Positions 43,850-53,480 of a DNA stretch of 64,000 nucleotides are shown in pieces. Made by a program: the position numbers and the translations under genes. The notes beneath the pieces were generated by a model. That model did no database searches, had not been told where the DNA came from, and saw only the letters and a program-made list of their open reading frames with translations. Source of the stretch: Bradyrhizobium aeschynomenes (GTDB taxonomy: Bacteria; Pseudomonadota; Alphaproteobacteria; Rhizobiales; Xanthobacteraceae); NCBI RefSeq assembly GCF_013178945.1, contig NZ_JABFDM010000003.1:496001-560000 (forward strand), in the 5' to 3' direction. Every line of letters starts with the position of its first letter. Within the stretch, counting starts at the first letter, position 1.

Positions 43850-43917
43850 TGGGCTTTGTTCTTGGGCTTTGTTCTTGTCGGACGATTTTGCCTTGCAGGA
43901 AACGGAAATAAAGCCCA
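43850..43917. promoter_or_regulatory. tandem 13-bp repeat plus inverted copy in the LysR/catabolic intergenic region
   Basis: TGGGCTTTGTTCT occurs twice in direct tandem (43850-43862 and 43863-43875). The core TGGGCTTT reappears inverted as AAAGCCCA at 43910-43917. The 117-base region separates the divergent Dabb and LysR genes, where a LysR protein usually binds both a recognition and an activation site. The inverted pair TGGGCTTT/AAAGCCCA is the best operator candidate. Confidence 0.5.
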
Positions 43918-43951
43918 AAAATTGTAACTCTGTTTTCCGCTTGGCGTAACA

Positions 43952-44881
43952 ATGGACCGTCTCCTCCAGCTCGAGGTGTTTTCCCGGACGGCCGAGCTGG
44001 GCAGCCTGTCCAAGGCCGCCGAGTCCTTGCGGATGTCCAACGCGGCGGCGAGCCGGCATCTCAGTGCGCTGGAGGAACGGCTGGCGGTGCGCCTGATCGA
44101 GCGCAACACGCGCCGTCTCTGGCTGACCGAGGCCGGGCAGGAGCTGCTGCAGCGCTGCGGCACGCTGCTCAACGAGCTGGCCGAGGCCGAGGACGCCGTG
44201 AGCGATCGCGCGCTGTCGCCGCAGGGCATGCTGCGCGTCACCAGTTCGCTGTCGTTCGCGACGATCTATCTTGCGCCGATGCTGCCGGCGTTCCGCGCGA
44301 TGTATCCGAAGCTGAACCTGCAGATCATCGCCGCCAACCGCTATCCGGATTTCATCGAGGCGGGCATCGACGTGGCGATCCGCACCCGCGAGCATGAGCC
44401 GGACTCCGGCATCGTCGTCCGCCGCATCGGCCAGATGCGGCGCGTGCTGGCGGCGGCGCCATCCTATCTCGCGAGCCGTGGTTGCCCCGTCGTTCCCGGC
44501 GATCTCGTGCGTCACGACATGCTGATCTACAACCTCGCCAACGATCCGTATTCGCTGTCCCTGCGCAACGGCACGACGGCCCAGAGCATTCGGATCGCGC
44601 CGACGCTCGACAGCAATGACGGCCAGGTGATCAGGGGCGCTGCGCTCGCCGGACTCGGCATCCTGATCCAGCCGCTCTACATCGTGCAGGGCGACATTCT
44701 GGCCGGCCGGCTGGTGCCGCTCCTGCTCGACTGGGAGCTGCCGCTCCTGACGATGAACATCGCGTACCAGAACCGCGTCCGGCTGCCGGCCAAGATCAGG
44801 GTGTTCGCCGATTTCCTCGTCGACTACATCCGCACCCATTCCGACCCGGGGATCTGGATCGAGCCGCCGAAGCCGGACTGA
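43952..44881 (+). CDS. LysR-family transcriptional regulator
   Basis: 309 residues. N-terminal winged helix: LLQLEVFSRTAELGSLSKAAESL and NAAASRHLSALEERLAVRLIERNTRRL. An effector-binding domain follows (MLRVTSSLSFATIYLAPMLPAF). It is divergent from the Dabb-to-YciI operon, with repeated operator-like sequences between, so it most likely controls that operon in response to a pathway intermediate. Length is normal for the family. Confidence 0.9.
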   Translation: MDRLLQLEVFSRTAELGSLSKAAESLRMSNAAASRHLSALEERLAVRLIERNTRRLWLTEAGQELLQRCGTLLNELAEAEDAVSDRALSPQGMLRVTSSLSFATIYLAPMLPAFRAMYPKLNLQIIAANRYPDFIEAGIDVAIRTREHEPDSGIVVRRIGQMRRVLAAAPSYLASRGCPVVPGDLVRHDMLIYNLANDPYSLSLRNGTTAQSIRIAPTLDSNDGQVIRGAALAGLGILIQPLYIVQGDILAGRLVPLLLDWELPLLTMNIAYQNRVRLPAKIRVFADFLVDYIRTHSDPGIWIEPPKPD

Positions 44882-45456
44882 GCCCTGTGCGCGGCAGCGT
44901 CATCGAATGTTCTGTAAAAAATAAACTTCTTGCTATTTTTCAGAATTCATGTTTTCATCCCTGCAACCCGCCTCGAGCAGAGGGACGTACGCGTCGTCAC
45001 GAACGTTGAGGTGGGTGGCGATGGACGTGACGGCCGTGCCAGACGAGCGCGAGCCGTTGCGGACGGCGAAGTCGTGTGGTCCTGGCCTCTCGACGCTGAG
45101 GTCAAGTTCGCGGTCGTTGCTGTGACGGCACGCGCGGGCGATGGGGGCAAGAGAGCCGATCCCCAGGGAGAGCACGAAGGACACCGTAACACCATCGCGC
45201 GGGGAAGGCCGGGCCTGTCCGGCTGGACCTGTGGTACCTGCCGCCTGCATTCTTTCGAGCAGGCGGGCCACGGGCCTCAGCCGAGGTCCGGCCTTCTCCG
45301 CGCCCTCTCGCATGTCAGGAGGGACACGATCGATGCATCACTCGGGCGCGATGTGCCGCGGGATGAACGACGCTCGTGTCACAAGGTGGCTTTCATGGAC
45401 ACCCCCCATATATTGGCAGACATGAAGCCATGCCCGTTGATTGAAGGAGTATCTGC
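44882..45456. other. intergenic region without a supported gene
   Basis: 575 bases between the LysR gene and the DUF6894 gene. An AT-rich patch at about 44918-44940 may be promoter-like. The GC-rich middle carries no frame with a recognisable product; minus-strand frames there look like degenerate repetitive sequence. A ribosome site (GAAGGAG) precedes the DUF6894 ATG. Confidence 0.4.
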
Positions 45457-45864
45457 ATGCCTCAATTCTATTTCAATTATTCATCGGGCGGTACGACGTT
45501 CACGGATGACGTCGGGACAGACTTTGCATCGCTCGAGGCCGCCTATCTCGATGCATGTGAAACCGCACTGGCCATTGCGTTCGAAAAGCTGCGGGCGCGG
45601 CAAGATCCCGCAACGGACGCGTTCGACATCGTGGATGTCGATCGGAACGTGCTGATGCAACTGCCTTTTTCTGAGGTTTTGCGGCCGGGGACCGGGACCA
45701 TCATGCCGTGGAGCATGTTGCAGACCACCTCTGCGCTCGAAAACTGCAGCCGGGAGAGAGCCAGAGGCGAGAGGCTCAAAAGCGAACTCGGTGCGGAACT
45801 GGCCAGAACGCGAGAAATCTTCGCGGCCATTCGCGCCAATGTGCCCACCCGTCATCCATCTTGA
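45457..45864 (+). CDS. DUF6894-family protein
   Basis: 135 residues: MPQFYFNYSSGGTTFTDDVGTDFASLEAAYLDACE is the family opening, in short pieces, followed by DIVDVDRNVLMQLPFSEVL. The C-terminal half is helical and Arg-rich (RERARGERLKSELGAELAR). This family of small alpha/beta proteins of unknown function is common in Bradyrhizobium. A broken relative is at 2866-2958. It stands alone, with its own ribosome site. Confidence 0.8.
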   Translation: MPQFYFNYSSGGTTFTDDVGTDFASLEAAYLDACETALAIAFEKLRARQDPATDAFDIVDVDRNVLMQLPFSEVLRPGTGTIMPWSMLQTTSALENCSRERARGERLKSELGAELARTREIFAAIRANVPTRHPS

Positions 45865-45924
45865 CCGAGGAATCTCCTGTCACGCAGGACGTTCACCTGC
45901 ACGGGAACTCTTGGCTGCTACCGG

Positions 45925-48900
45925 TCATTTGAGCAACCGGGTAACGGGATTCCGCGCTCTGCTGGCGGGCATCTGGATGCGCCATCGTAATCCGTCCGGC
46001 GCGAGATCGATCTCGACACTGGCGCCCAGCGACTGCGTCACCATCTGCTGCATCACCCGGTGACCAAATCCCTTGTGCGTCGTCGGCTTGACGGGCGGGC
46101 CGTCCCGCTCGCGCCATTCCATTTTGAAAAGGTCGGACGGGGCGCCGCTCTCGTCCAAGCTCCAGCTCACCAGGATCTTTCCGTTCGGCACCGACAATGC
46201 TCCGTATTTCGATGCATTGGTTGCGAGTTCGTGCAGGGCCAGTCCGAGCGTCTGGACAATGTCGCTGGGCAGCGAGACGGGCGGGCCCGTCAGCCTGAGC
46301 CGCGTGGTGTCGGTGCCGAGAAACGGCGCGAGTTGAGCCTCGACCAGCTTGCTCAAGCTGACGCTCTTCCACTCCTGCTCGACGAGCAGCATGTTGGATT
46401 TTGCAAGCGCGTGCAGTCGGGCAATGAATTGCGGCTCGAAGTCTTGCAGGGATACGCTATTTCGAATTGTCTGGCGTGCCATCGACTGGACGACCGCGAA
46501 CAGATTCTTGGTCCGGTGCTGCAGCTCTTTCATCAATATCTGCAGATGGTCGTGCTGCTGCTTTTGCTCCTTGATATTGATGAACGTGATGACGACGCCG
46601 GAGATGAGGTTGGCGACTGTCCGGTAGGGACGCATCCGCATGATGTAGGTTGCGCTCTCGTCCTTCAAATCGAGCTGGCTTTCGACAACGCCAAGCGTGC
46701 GCTGGACCTTCTTCACGTCGTCAAGAAGCCTGTCGTAGGACAGAAGAGACACGATCTCCGTCATCGGCCGGCCACGGTCGCTGTCGCGCAGCGAAAACAC
46801 CTCGCGCGCCGCCGGCGTGAAGTTCCTGATGCAGAGATCGTCGTCGAGAAAGATGGTCGCGATCTGCGTGCTGTCGAGAAGGTTCTGCAGATCGTTGTTG
46901 GCCTGCAGCAGCTGCTCGTTCTTGCCGTGCAGTTCGCCATTGATGGTCTGCAGTTCCTCGTTGACCGACTGCATTTCCTCCTTGGCCGTTTCCAGCTCCT
47001 CGTTGGACGACTGCAGTTCCTCGTTGACCGACTGGAATTCTTCGGTCACGGACTTCATGTTCTCGATCTGGCTCTCCAGCTCGTCACTGGTCGCCTGATG
47101 ACGGATTTGCAGGGCATGCAGCTCGCGTTGCAGCGTCTCGACGTTTTGCTGGATAGACGGCGACGCGATTGCGTTGGAAACCTGATCGCTCTGCTGCTGG
47201 CGCACCCGAAAGGCCACCACCAGCAAGGCCGGCGGCTTGCCGGCTTCGACGATCGGCTCGACGATCAGGTCGACCGATGGCCTGCCGTCGAGCGCCAGAT
47301 TGTCTTCTTGGACCGCCTGGCCGGACGAAAACGCTGCCTCGACGGCGCGGCGCACCTGGGTGCGCAGACTTCTCGACAGGTTCGCGAACAGGTCGAGACT
47401 GGCATTGCCTTCCGACGGCTCCAGGTAGCGCCCGGTCTCGCCGCCGGAAAACCGCACGATGTTATGATGACGATCGATCACGAAATAGGCGGGAGAATGC
47501 CTAGCGATGGCGCGGCGCGCGCTCTTCTCGATCTGATCCTCGATGCGAGCCGCGCCGGGGTTCAGTGTAGGTGAGCCGCCTGGCTGAGGTAGAAAATCCG
47601 GCAGGGCTGCCCGCATGCCTTCATGTCGCTGCAGGATCCGATGCTTCTTGTCGACCGCGGTGAACAATCGCGATTCACGGCTGACGCTTTCGGATGGCCC
47701 GATGAACAGGAAGCCGCCGGGCCGCAGCGCATAGTGAAACGTTTGCATGACCCGATGCTGAAAATCGTTCTCCATGTAGATCAGGACGTTGCGGCACGAG
47801 ATGAGGTCGATCCTGGAGAATGGGGGATCCCGGACCAGGTTATGCTCGGAAAAAATGCACATCTCCCGGATGGCATGAACCGGAACGACGTCGTCACCGT
47901 CCTTGACGAACCAGCGTTGCAGCCGCTCGAGAGACAAACCATCAGTGCGGCGGTACCGCGCCGCGCGCGCGAAAGCGACGGCCTGCGGATCGATATCGGT
48001 CGCGAAGATGGTGACCGCCGCCTCCATACGCCGCGCGCCCATGAACTCCTGCAGCAGGACGGCGATGGAATAGACCTCCTCGCCGGTGGCACAGCCGGCG
48101 ACCCAGACACGGATCGGCTCGTCCGCCGGCCTGCCGGCAAACAGCGCGGGCAAGGCATTCGTCTTCAGCGCCTCGAAGGCATCTTCGTCGCGGAAAAACT
48201 GGGTGACCCCGATCAGCAGTTCCCGGAAGAGAGCGTCTCCTTCCGACGGCTCAGCCCGGAGATGCTCAGCGTAAGCGGGCACGGATTCGATCTGAAGCAC
48301 CTGCATGCGGCGTTGAATCCGCCGCACGAGAGTATTTTGCTTGTAGCCGCTGAAGTCGTGCTTGAGCCGCCTGCGCAGCACAGCCGTGATGGCATTCAGG
48401 CTTTCCCGGATATCGTCGCGAGCGCCATCGCTCTTCTGCTCCTCGACCTTCGCCAGGTGAGCCTGGTGCTTGAGAAGCTTCGATGGCAGGCTCTCGACCG
48501 AGGACACGAGATCGACAAGTCCCGTTGCTGCCGCGCTGCTCGGCATCCCGGTCATCGCCGTTTCGTCGCGCTCGGCCTGCGCGAGCGTGAAGCCACCATG
48601 TTCCTTGATTGCCTTGATACCCAGCGAGCCATCGCTGCCGACGCCGGACAGGATGATGCCGACCGCGCAATCCTCCTGGTTCTCGGCCAGCGACGTGAAG
48701 AAAGTATCGATGGGGCGACGATATTCCCGCGCGGGCGAGGGCGTCGAAACCCTGAGGATGTCACCCTCGAGGGTCAGTGTTGCGTTTGGCGGGATCACAT
48801 GAACCTGGTCGGGCATGAGCGGCGCCCGGTCCGTCGCTTCCACAACCTGCATGGCCGTATGCGGGCGCAGCAACTCGACCAGCAGGCTCTTGTGATCGGG

Positions 48901-49080
48901 ATCGAGGTGCTGGACGAGGACAAACGCCATCCCGGTGTCGGTCGGCATGTTGTCGAAGAAAGTCTTGAATGCCGCCAGCCCGCCCGCAGATGCTCCGATG
49001 CCCACCACCAGCGAGGGCGGACGCCGACGATGCGTCACCACGGACGAAACGATGTCTTCGTTCGGCTTTTCGGAACTCAT
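45925..49080 (-). CDS. CheB-CheR-PAS-HWE histidine kinase fusion protein
   Basis: 1,051 residues. CheB methylesterase (residues 20-205): GIGASAGGLAAF (nucleophile Ser), VQHLDPDHKSLL (His) and SGVGSDGSLGI (Asp). CheR methyltransferase (about 230-490): RELLIGVTQFFRD and VWVAGCATGEEVYS for SAM binding. A PAS-like segment follows, then a coiled coil with repeated SVNEELQSSNEELETAKEEM-like units, a second PAS (TIFLDDDLCIRNFTPAA), and an HWE-family kinase (LMKELQHRTKNLFAVVQSM; ATPase LALHELATNASKYGA). These fusions act in envelope or stress signalling rather than flagellar chemotaxis. No receiver domain; partner unknown. Confidence 0.9.
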   Translation of the reverse strand: MSSEKPNEDIVSSVVTHRRRPPSLVVGIGASAGGLAAFKTFFDNMPTDTGMAFVLVQHLDPDHKSLLVELLRPHTAMQVVEATDRAPLMPDQVHVIPPNATLTLEGDILRVSTPSPAREYRRPIDTFFTSLAENQEDCAVGIILSGVGSDGSLGIKAIKEHGGFTLAQAERDETAMTGMPSSAAATGLVDLVSSVESLPSKLLKHQAHLAKVEEQKSDGARDDIRESLNAITAVLRRRLKHDFSGYKQNTLVRRIQRRMQVLQIESVPAYAEHLRAEPSEGDALFRELLIGVTQFFRDEDAFEALKTNALPALFAGRPADEPIRVWVAGCATGEEVYSIAVLLQEFMGARRMEAAVTIFATDIDPQAVAFARAARYRRTDGLSLERLQRWFVKDGDDVVPVHAIREMCIFSEHNLVRDPPFSRIDLISCRNVLIYMENDFQHRVMQTFHYALRPGGFLFIGPSESVSRESRLFTAVDKKHRILQRHEGMRAALPDFLPQPGGSPTLNPGAARIEDQIEKSARRAIARHSPAYFVIDRHHNIVRFSGGETGRYLEPSEGNASLDLFANLSRSLRTQVRRAVEAAFSSGQAVQEDNLALDGRPSVDLIVEPIVEAGKPPALLVVAFRVRQQQSDQVSNAIASPSIQQNVETLQRELHALQIRHQATSDELESQIENMKSVTEEFQSVNEELQSSNEELETAKEEMQSVNEELQTINGELHGKNEQLLQANNDLQNLLDSTQIATIFLDDDLCIRNFTPAAREVFSLRDSDRGRPMTEIVSLLSYDRLLDDVKKVQRTLGVVESQLDLKDESATYIMRMRPYRTVANLISGVVITFINIKEQKQQHDHLQILMKELQHRTKNLFAVVQSMARQTIRNSVSLQDFEPQFIARLHALAKSNMLLVEQEWKSVSLSKLVEAQLAPFLGTDTTRLRLTGPPVSLPSDIVQTLGLALHELATNASKYGALSVPNGKILVSWSLDESGAPSDLFKMEWRERDGPPVKPTTHKGFGHRVMQQMVTQSLGASVEIDLAPDGLRWRIQMPASRARNPVTRLLK

Positions 49081-49540
49081 GCGGCCTCGCGGGGGAGGCG
49101 AGCCAGGACCTCAATGTCCGGACCACCCCATATTCGGCTCATATTGCACTATTCCTCGAAGCAGAGAACAGAAAAGCGGGCTCCGTTGCCGCCGGCAGCG
49201 CTGCTCGTTAGTTCCTCATCATCTCGACCACCGCGCGGTCTCGGGACTGCTCCTCATATCGGAACTGCTTCTCATAGACTGCTGCCTGCCCAGACGTCGT
49301 CGAGTTCCTCGGTCGGCGTCCCTCGTGTCTGCGCCGTCGCTCTTCGGTGTCCGCCCGCTCGACAGCCAACACGCGTCATCGCGTCCCAGGTTCGCGACGA
49401 TATGGCGCGGATCGTCTGCGGGCGCACCGGGGAGTTGTCGGCACCTGCCGACAGGAACGAAGCTCAGCGACCACGGTTGGAATCGAGCTGCAACATTTCT
49501 CACTTCCGAGGCATCGTGCAGATCACGTGAGGTACTGCCG
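49081..49540. other. intergenic region between divergent genes
   Basis: 460 bases separating the CheB-CheR kinase and the hydrolase gene. No frame has a recognisable product. It must hold both promoters. I see no clear terminator or repeat. Confidence 0.4.
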
Positions 49541-50545
49541 ATGTCGATTCCTGCAACAAGTTCTGCTTCGCTTTGGTCCGTCAGCTGGATCGCGCTGAAG
49601 CGACATCCTGCTGTCACGGCGCTAGCTGGAGTAGCCGCCGTTGCGACGGCGAGCGCGATCATCAATTGGCAGCTCGGAAAGAAGGCAGAGCGCGACAATC
49701 CGCCGGCGGGTGAATTCATCGAGGTCGACGGGGTTCGTCTGCACTACGTGGAGCGCGGCCATGGCCGCCCTCTGGTGCTGCTCCACGGCAATGGCAGCAT
49801 GATTCAGGATTTTCAATCGAGCGGCCTCATCGATCTCGCTGCGCAAAATTACCGGGTGATCGCATTCGATCGCCCTGGCTTCGGACATAGCTCGCGGCCG
49901 CGCGATGTGGTCTGGACGCCGGAGGCACAGGCAGACCTGTTCGTGAAGGCGCTCGAACGGATCAATGTGTCTCGGGCCATCGTGCTGGGCCATTCATGGG
50001 GAGCCTCGGTTGCGCTGGCGATGGCCACGAGGCATCCCTCGTTCGTGGAAGCCTTGGTGCTGGCATCCGGATATTACTATCCGACCGTCCGCGCGGATGT
50101 GGCCGCGTCGTCGATCGCGGCGATACCGGGGCTCGGCGACCTCATAACGTCCACCATCTCTCCGCTCCTGAGCCGGCTGATGTGGCCTGCGATGATGCGC
50201 AAGATGTTCGGCCCGCGGGCAATTCCGGACAAGTTCGCCGGATTTCCGAAGGCGATGGCGGTTCGGCCATCACAGATCCGAGCCAGCGCGGCGGAATCGA
50301 CGCTGATGATCGCCGCCGCATTTGCATCGTCCCGCACATGCGGAGAACTCGATGTGCCGACCATCATCATCGCGGGCGAGGACGATCGGGTGATCGATAT
50401 CACACGGCAATCGGTCAGGCTGCACGAGGACGTGAAACGCAGTCGCCTGCATCGGATCGCCGACGCAGGGCATATGATTCAGCAATCGGCGACACCCGAG
50501 CTCATGGCAGCCGTCGACGAGGCTGCTGCTCAGACCATCCACTAG
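49541..50545 (+). CDS. alpha/beta hydrolase with N-terminal membrane anchor
   Basis: 334 residues from ATG 49541. A hydrophobic segment at residues 25-45 (AVTALAGVAAVATASAIINW) suggests an inner-membrane anchor. The hydrolase fold follows: RPLVLLHGNGSMIQDF (oxyanion), FDRPGFGHSSRP, VLGHSWGASVALAMA (nucleophile Ser), GEDDRVID (Asp) and ADAGHMIQQ (His). Substrate unknown; similar proteins include epoxide-hydrolase-like and haloperoxidase-like esterases. It is followed 95 bases later by an AI-2E-family membrane protein. Confidence 0.85.
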   Translation: MSIPATSSASLWSVSWIALKRHPAVTALAGVAAVATASAIINWQLGKKAERDNPPAGEFIEVDGVRLHYVERGHGRPLVLLHGNGSMIQDFQSSGLIDLAAQNYRVIAFDRPGFGHSSRPRDVVWTPEAQADLFVKALERINVSRAIVLGHSWGASVALAMATRHPSFVEALVLASGYYYPTVRADVAASSIAAIPGLGDLITSTISPLLSRLMWPAMMRKMFGPRAIPDKFAGFPKAMAVRPSQIRASAAESTLMIAAAFASSRTCGELDVPTIIIAGEDDRVIDITRQSVRLHEDVKRSRLHRIADAGHMIQQSATPELMAAVDEAAAQTIH

Positions 50546-50639
50546 TCGACCGGATACGACAAGCCGACGGGGCGCTCATGCCCTGGGGCTGGTTCGCCCG
50601 CCGTCGCGAGACCGCTGAGTTCTCGTCGCGCTTGGAGGA

Positions 50640-51797
50640 ATGACGGTGGTCTCGTTTTCAGTTCCCCAAGCGCCTTCGCCGCCGAGCAGCGACGCGACTG
50701 TTCCGCCATCGGACGGTCTCCCGATCTCGGACGACGAGATTGTCGAGATGCCTCTGCCGTCCAGTCCGCAGACCTTCTTCCTCGGCAGCTTGTTGATTCT
50801 GGCCATCCTTGCGGCCGTGTATGTGGCGAGCGCAATCGTGCTCCCCGTGGTGCTCGCCTTCGTTCTGCAACTCATCCTGCAGCCGGCCGTGCAGGTCCTC
50901 GAACGCGGCGGCTTGCCCCGTGCTGTCGGAGCACTCCTGACGATCCTGGTGGTGCTGGGCTCAGTCATCGCCTTCGTCGCGGCCCTGTCGCTGCCTGCTG
51001 CGACATGGGCGGAGAAGTTGCCCGAGGGCTTGCCGCGACTGGAGGCCCACCTGGTGGTCCTCAAGCGTCCAATCGAGGCGCTGCAGAAGGTCATCCAGCA
51101 GGCGGAACACGTTGCGGACTCTCCGGACAAAAAGGGCCAGACTGTTTCGATCCGCCGGGATCTCGGATTGACCGGCCTGCTCGTAGCCGGAACGCGCGCC
51201 ATCCTCGATGGTCTGTTCACGACAATCCTGGTCCTCTATTTTCTTCTGGTCGCCGGCGACATCTTCCTGCGCCGGCTTGTCGAGGTGCTGCCGAATTTTG
51301 CCGACAAGCGTCAGGCGGTCGATATCTTCCAGCAGATCGAAGCCGACATATCCGCGTATCTGCTCACGATCACCGCCATGAATGCCGCCGTCGGAATCGC
51401 AACCGCCGCGGCGATGTATTTCTGCGGGCTGGGAGACCCGTTGTTGTGGGGAGCCGCGGCCTTCCTGCTCAACTACGTCCCGATCCTCGGGCCGCTGCTG
51501 GGGACGGTGATGTTCCTGCTGGTCGGGATGTTGAGTTCGGAGAGTCTATGGTGGGCTCTGCTGCCGGCGGCGATCTATTTCGGCATTCATCTCGCCGAGG
51601 GCGAAACGCTCACTCCCATGCTGCTCGCACGGCGTTTCACCTTAAATCCAGTCCTGATCATCTTGTCGCTTGTGTTCTGGTTCTGGATGTGGGGCGTGCC
51701 GGGAGCCATCCTGGCCGTTCCAATGCTGGCGATCCTCAAGATCGTCAGCGATCGTGTGCGGACGCTCAAGGCGCTGGGGCATGTTCTTCAAGGATAG
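50640..51797 (+). CDS. AI-2E family transporter (YdiK/PerM-like)
   Basis: 385 residues. The ribosome site GGAGG is only 2-3 bases before ATG 50640, so the GTG two codons later (50646) may be the true start. Hydrophobic helices with IVLPVVLAFVLQLILQPAV, a soluble loop of about 100 residues, TTILVLYFLLVAGDIFL, and LLNYVPILGPLLGTVMFLLVG are typical of the AI-2E/PerM family (PF01594). Members export small molecules or proton-couple transport; the autoinducer link is often only nominal. Confidence 0.85.
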   Translation: MTVVSFSVPQAPSPPSSDATVPPSDGLPISDDEIVEMPLPSSPQTFFLGSLLILAILAAVYVASAIVLPVVLAFVLQLILQPAVQVLERGGLPRAVGALLTILVVLGSVIAFVAALSLPAATWAEKLPEGLPRLEAHLVVLKRPIEALQKVIQQAEHVADSPDKKGQTVSIRRDLGLTGLLVAGTRAILDGLFTTILVLYFLLVAGDIFLRRLVEVLPNFADKRQAVDIFQQIEADISAYLLTITAMNAAVGIATAAAMYFCGLGDPLLWGAAAFLLNYVPILGPLLGTVMFLLVGMLSSESLWWALLPAAIYFGIHLAEGETLTPMLLARRFTLNPVLIILSLVFWFWMWGVPGAILAVPMLAILKIVSDRVRTLKALGHVLQG

Positions 51798-51839
51798 TCG
51801 CCGAGCGACTTGCCAGAGTGGGCAGAGCAGGAGAGTGGA

Positions 51840-52211
51840 TCAGGTCAACCGATGAAACCGTGGCGGTAGCTCGTCGCGGACGAGCTCGGTGAGATTCAAG
51901 TCTTCTTCGCTCTCGGCAATGTCGGAGAAGAGAACGTCGATGAAGGGATGCTGACGATTGAAGGCGGGACCCCGCTCATATTTGGCGCTCACGATCCGCG
52001 TTAATGCCGGCAAATTCAGCTGCCCCAGCGCGTTATATTGATTCCGGAACAGGCTTTGATGGCCTCCACGATGTTCGACAGACTCCGCCCAGGTGTCCAG
52101 GACTCGCCTGCTGACGAATGCCTCGACGGGATCGTTTCCATCCTGCGCAAAGAGCCGTAGCCCGTCCATGGTGTGCGGACTCTGGTCGATCCGAAAGTGT
52201 GATAGCGGCAT
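51840..52211 (-). CDS. hypothetical protein, 123 residues
   Basis: Starts at ATG 52211 with a strong GGGAGGG site. Begins MPLSHFRIDQSPHTMDGLRLF and includes VEAFVSRRVLDTWAESVE and LTRIVSAKYERGPAFNRQH, which reads like a small DUF1488-like domain, but I cannot assign it firmly. Soluble, no signal peptide. It converges on the AI-2E transporter gene. Function unknown. Confidence 0.55.
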   Translation of the reverse strand: MPLSHFRIDQSPHTMDGLRLFAQDGNDPVEAFVSRRVLDTWAESVEHRGGHQSLFRNQYNALGQLNLPALTRIVSAKYERGPAFNRQHPFIDVLFSDIAESEEDLNLTELVRDELPPRFHRLT

Positions 52212-52447
52212 GAGAGAACCCTCCCTTGGTCGACGTCCGACCATAGCGGCCGAAGTGCCTACGCAAGACACAAATGTGTGCATCAGGGAGGCAAATTGCG
52301 AGCCACTCCCGTCCAAATATAAATCGTCAAAAGTGAGCAATAGAGGACAGTGCGCCGAGTGCCGATGTCGTACGAATGAGCTTTGCATAGCTTCTTATCG
52401 GCGTGGGCATCGGCAACGTCTTGTTTTGAGCAGATGTCGCAAGAGTA

Positions 52448-53257
52448 TTATGGCGTCATCTCATCGCACCACACCTTGAAGCTGACCAGAGTGTTCGGTC
52501 CAAACGTCTGCGTAATCGGGACGTCGGCAGCATCGCGGCCCTGCGCAATCAGGATGCGTCCAATCCGCGGCACGTTGTTGCGCGGATCGAATGTGTACCA
52601 GCGGCCGCCGAGATAGGCTTCGAACCACCCGGCGAAATCGCCCGGCGGATAGGGGGGAGGCATCCCGATGTCACCGAGATAGCCGGTGCAATATCTCGCC
52701 GGGATGTTCATGCAGCGGCAGAATGTCACGGCGAGATGCGCGTAGTCGCGGCAGACGCCCTTGCCCTCGTTGAACGCGTCCGACGCGGTCTTGGTGGCAC
52801 GCGCGTGCTCATAGCCGAACTGGATGTGATGGTGGACGAAATCGCAAATGGCCTGAACCCGCGGCCATCCGGGAGGCGTCTTCCCGAACAACTTCCAGGC
52901 CTGGTCGGAAAGGCGGTCTGTTTCGCAGTAGCGACTGCCAAGGAGGTAGACGAGCGTCTCGGCGGGGAGATCCTCGACGGCATGTTGGGACGCCGAGGGG
53001 ACGACGGCGTCGGGCAAGCCGGTGTCGCGAACGATGCCGTCTGCGGCGAGCCGCATGCGGCCAGCCGGAGCGACAATACGGCTGCACCAGTTTCCAAAGC
53101 CGTCGCGATAAGGAGTAATTGGAACTGAGGGCTCTGTGGTCAGAAAGTCCGGGGCAATAATGTCTGACGCCCGGGTAAAGTGTACGCCCAGCACCATGAT
53201 CATCGGCGTGGGCTGCGGAAATTCATATATCATCTCGTAGCCGACTCGGATTTTCAC
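52448..53257 (-). CDS. transglutaminase-like cysteine protease family protein
   Basis: 269 residues from GTG 53257 with GGAGGA. The core has FVHHHIQFGYEHARATKTASD and GVCRDYAHLAVTFCRCMNIPARY, with the nucleophile Cys. Next comes DFAGWFEAYLGGRWYTFDPRNN, where the catalytic Asp lies in FDPR but the expected His just before the WFE block reads Ala-Gly, so catalysis may be altered. Such proteins cleave or crosslink peptides. No signal peptide. It is a single gene on the minus strand. Confidence 0.8.
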   Translation of the reverse strand: MKIRVGYEMIYEFPQPTPMIMVLGVHFTRASDIIAPDFLTTEPSVPITPYRDGFGNWCSRIVAPAGRMRLAADGIVRDTGLPDAVVPSASQHAVEDLPAETLVYLLGSRYCETDRLSDQAWKLFGKTPPGWPRVQAICDFVHHHIQFGYEHARATKTASDAFNEGKGVCRDYAHLAVTFCRCMNIPARYCTGYLGDIGMPPPYPPGDFAGWFEAYLGGRWYTFDPRNNVPRIGRILIAQGRDAADVPITQTFGPNTLVSFKVWCDEMTP

Positions 53258-53480
53258 GAGCTGTCCTCCGAGCCGCCTCAGCGGGCTTCATTGCAGGATC
53301 TATGACATGTCCAACCGACGTCGTACGTGCAATCCGCCGGCAACATTTCGGTTCCAGCATGCTCAGCAAGCCGACGACGTCGATCGTCTCGCTTCTATGG
53401 CATCAATTGAATTGGTGCTTGGCGGCCGCGCGGCGTGCGCAAGCGAGACTGAACCGGCCCGGCGGCCTCGCGGGGCCGTC

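Noticed and set aside
44933..45313. Minus-strand 126-codon frame
   Set aside because: Composition is repetitive and no conserved motif is seen; it looks like degenerate intergenic sequence.
46060..49530. Long plus-strand frames over the CheB-CheR kinase
   Set aside because: Antisense shadows. The repetitive composition mirrors the coiled coil of the real gene.
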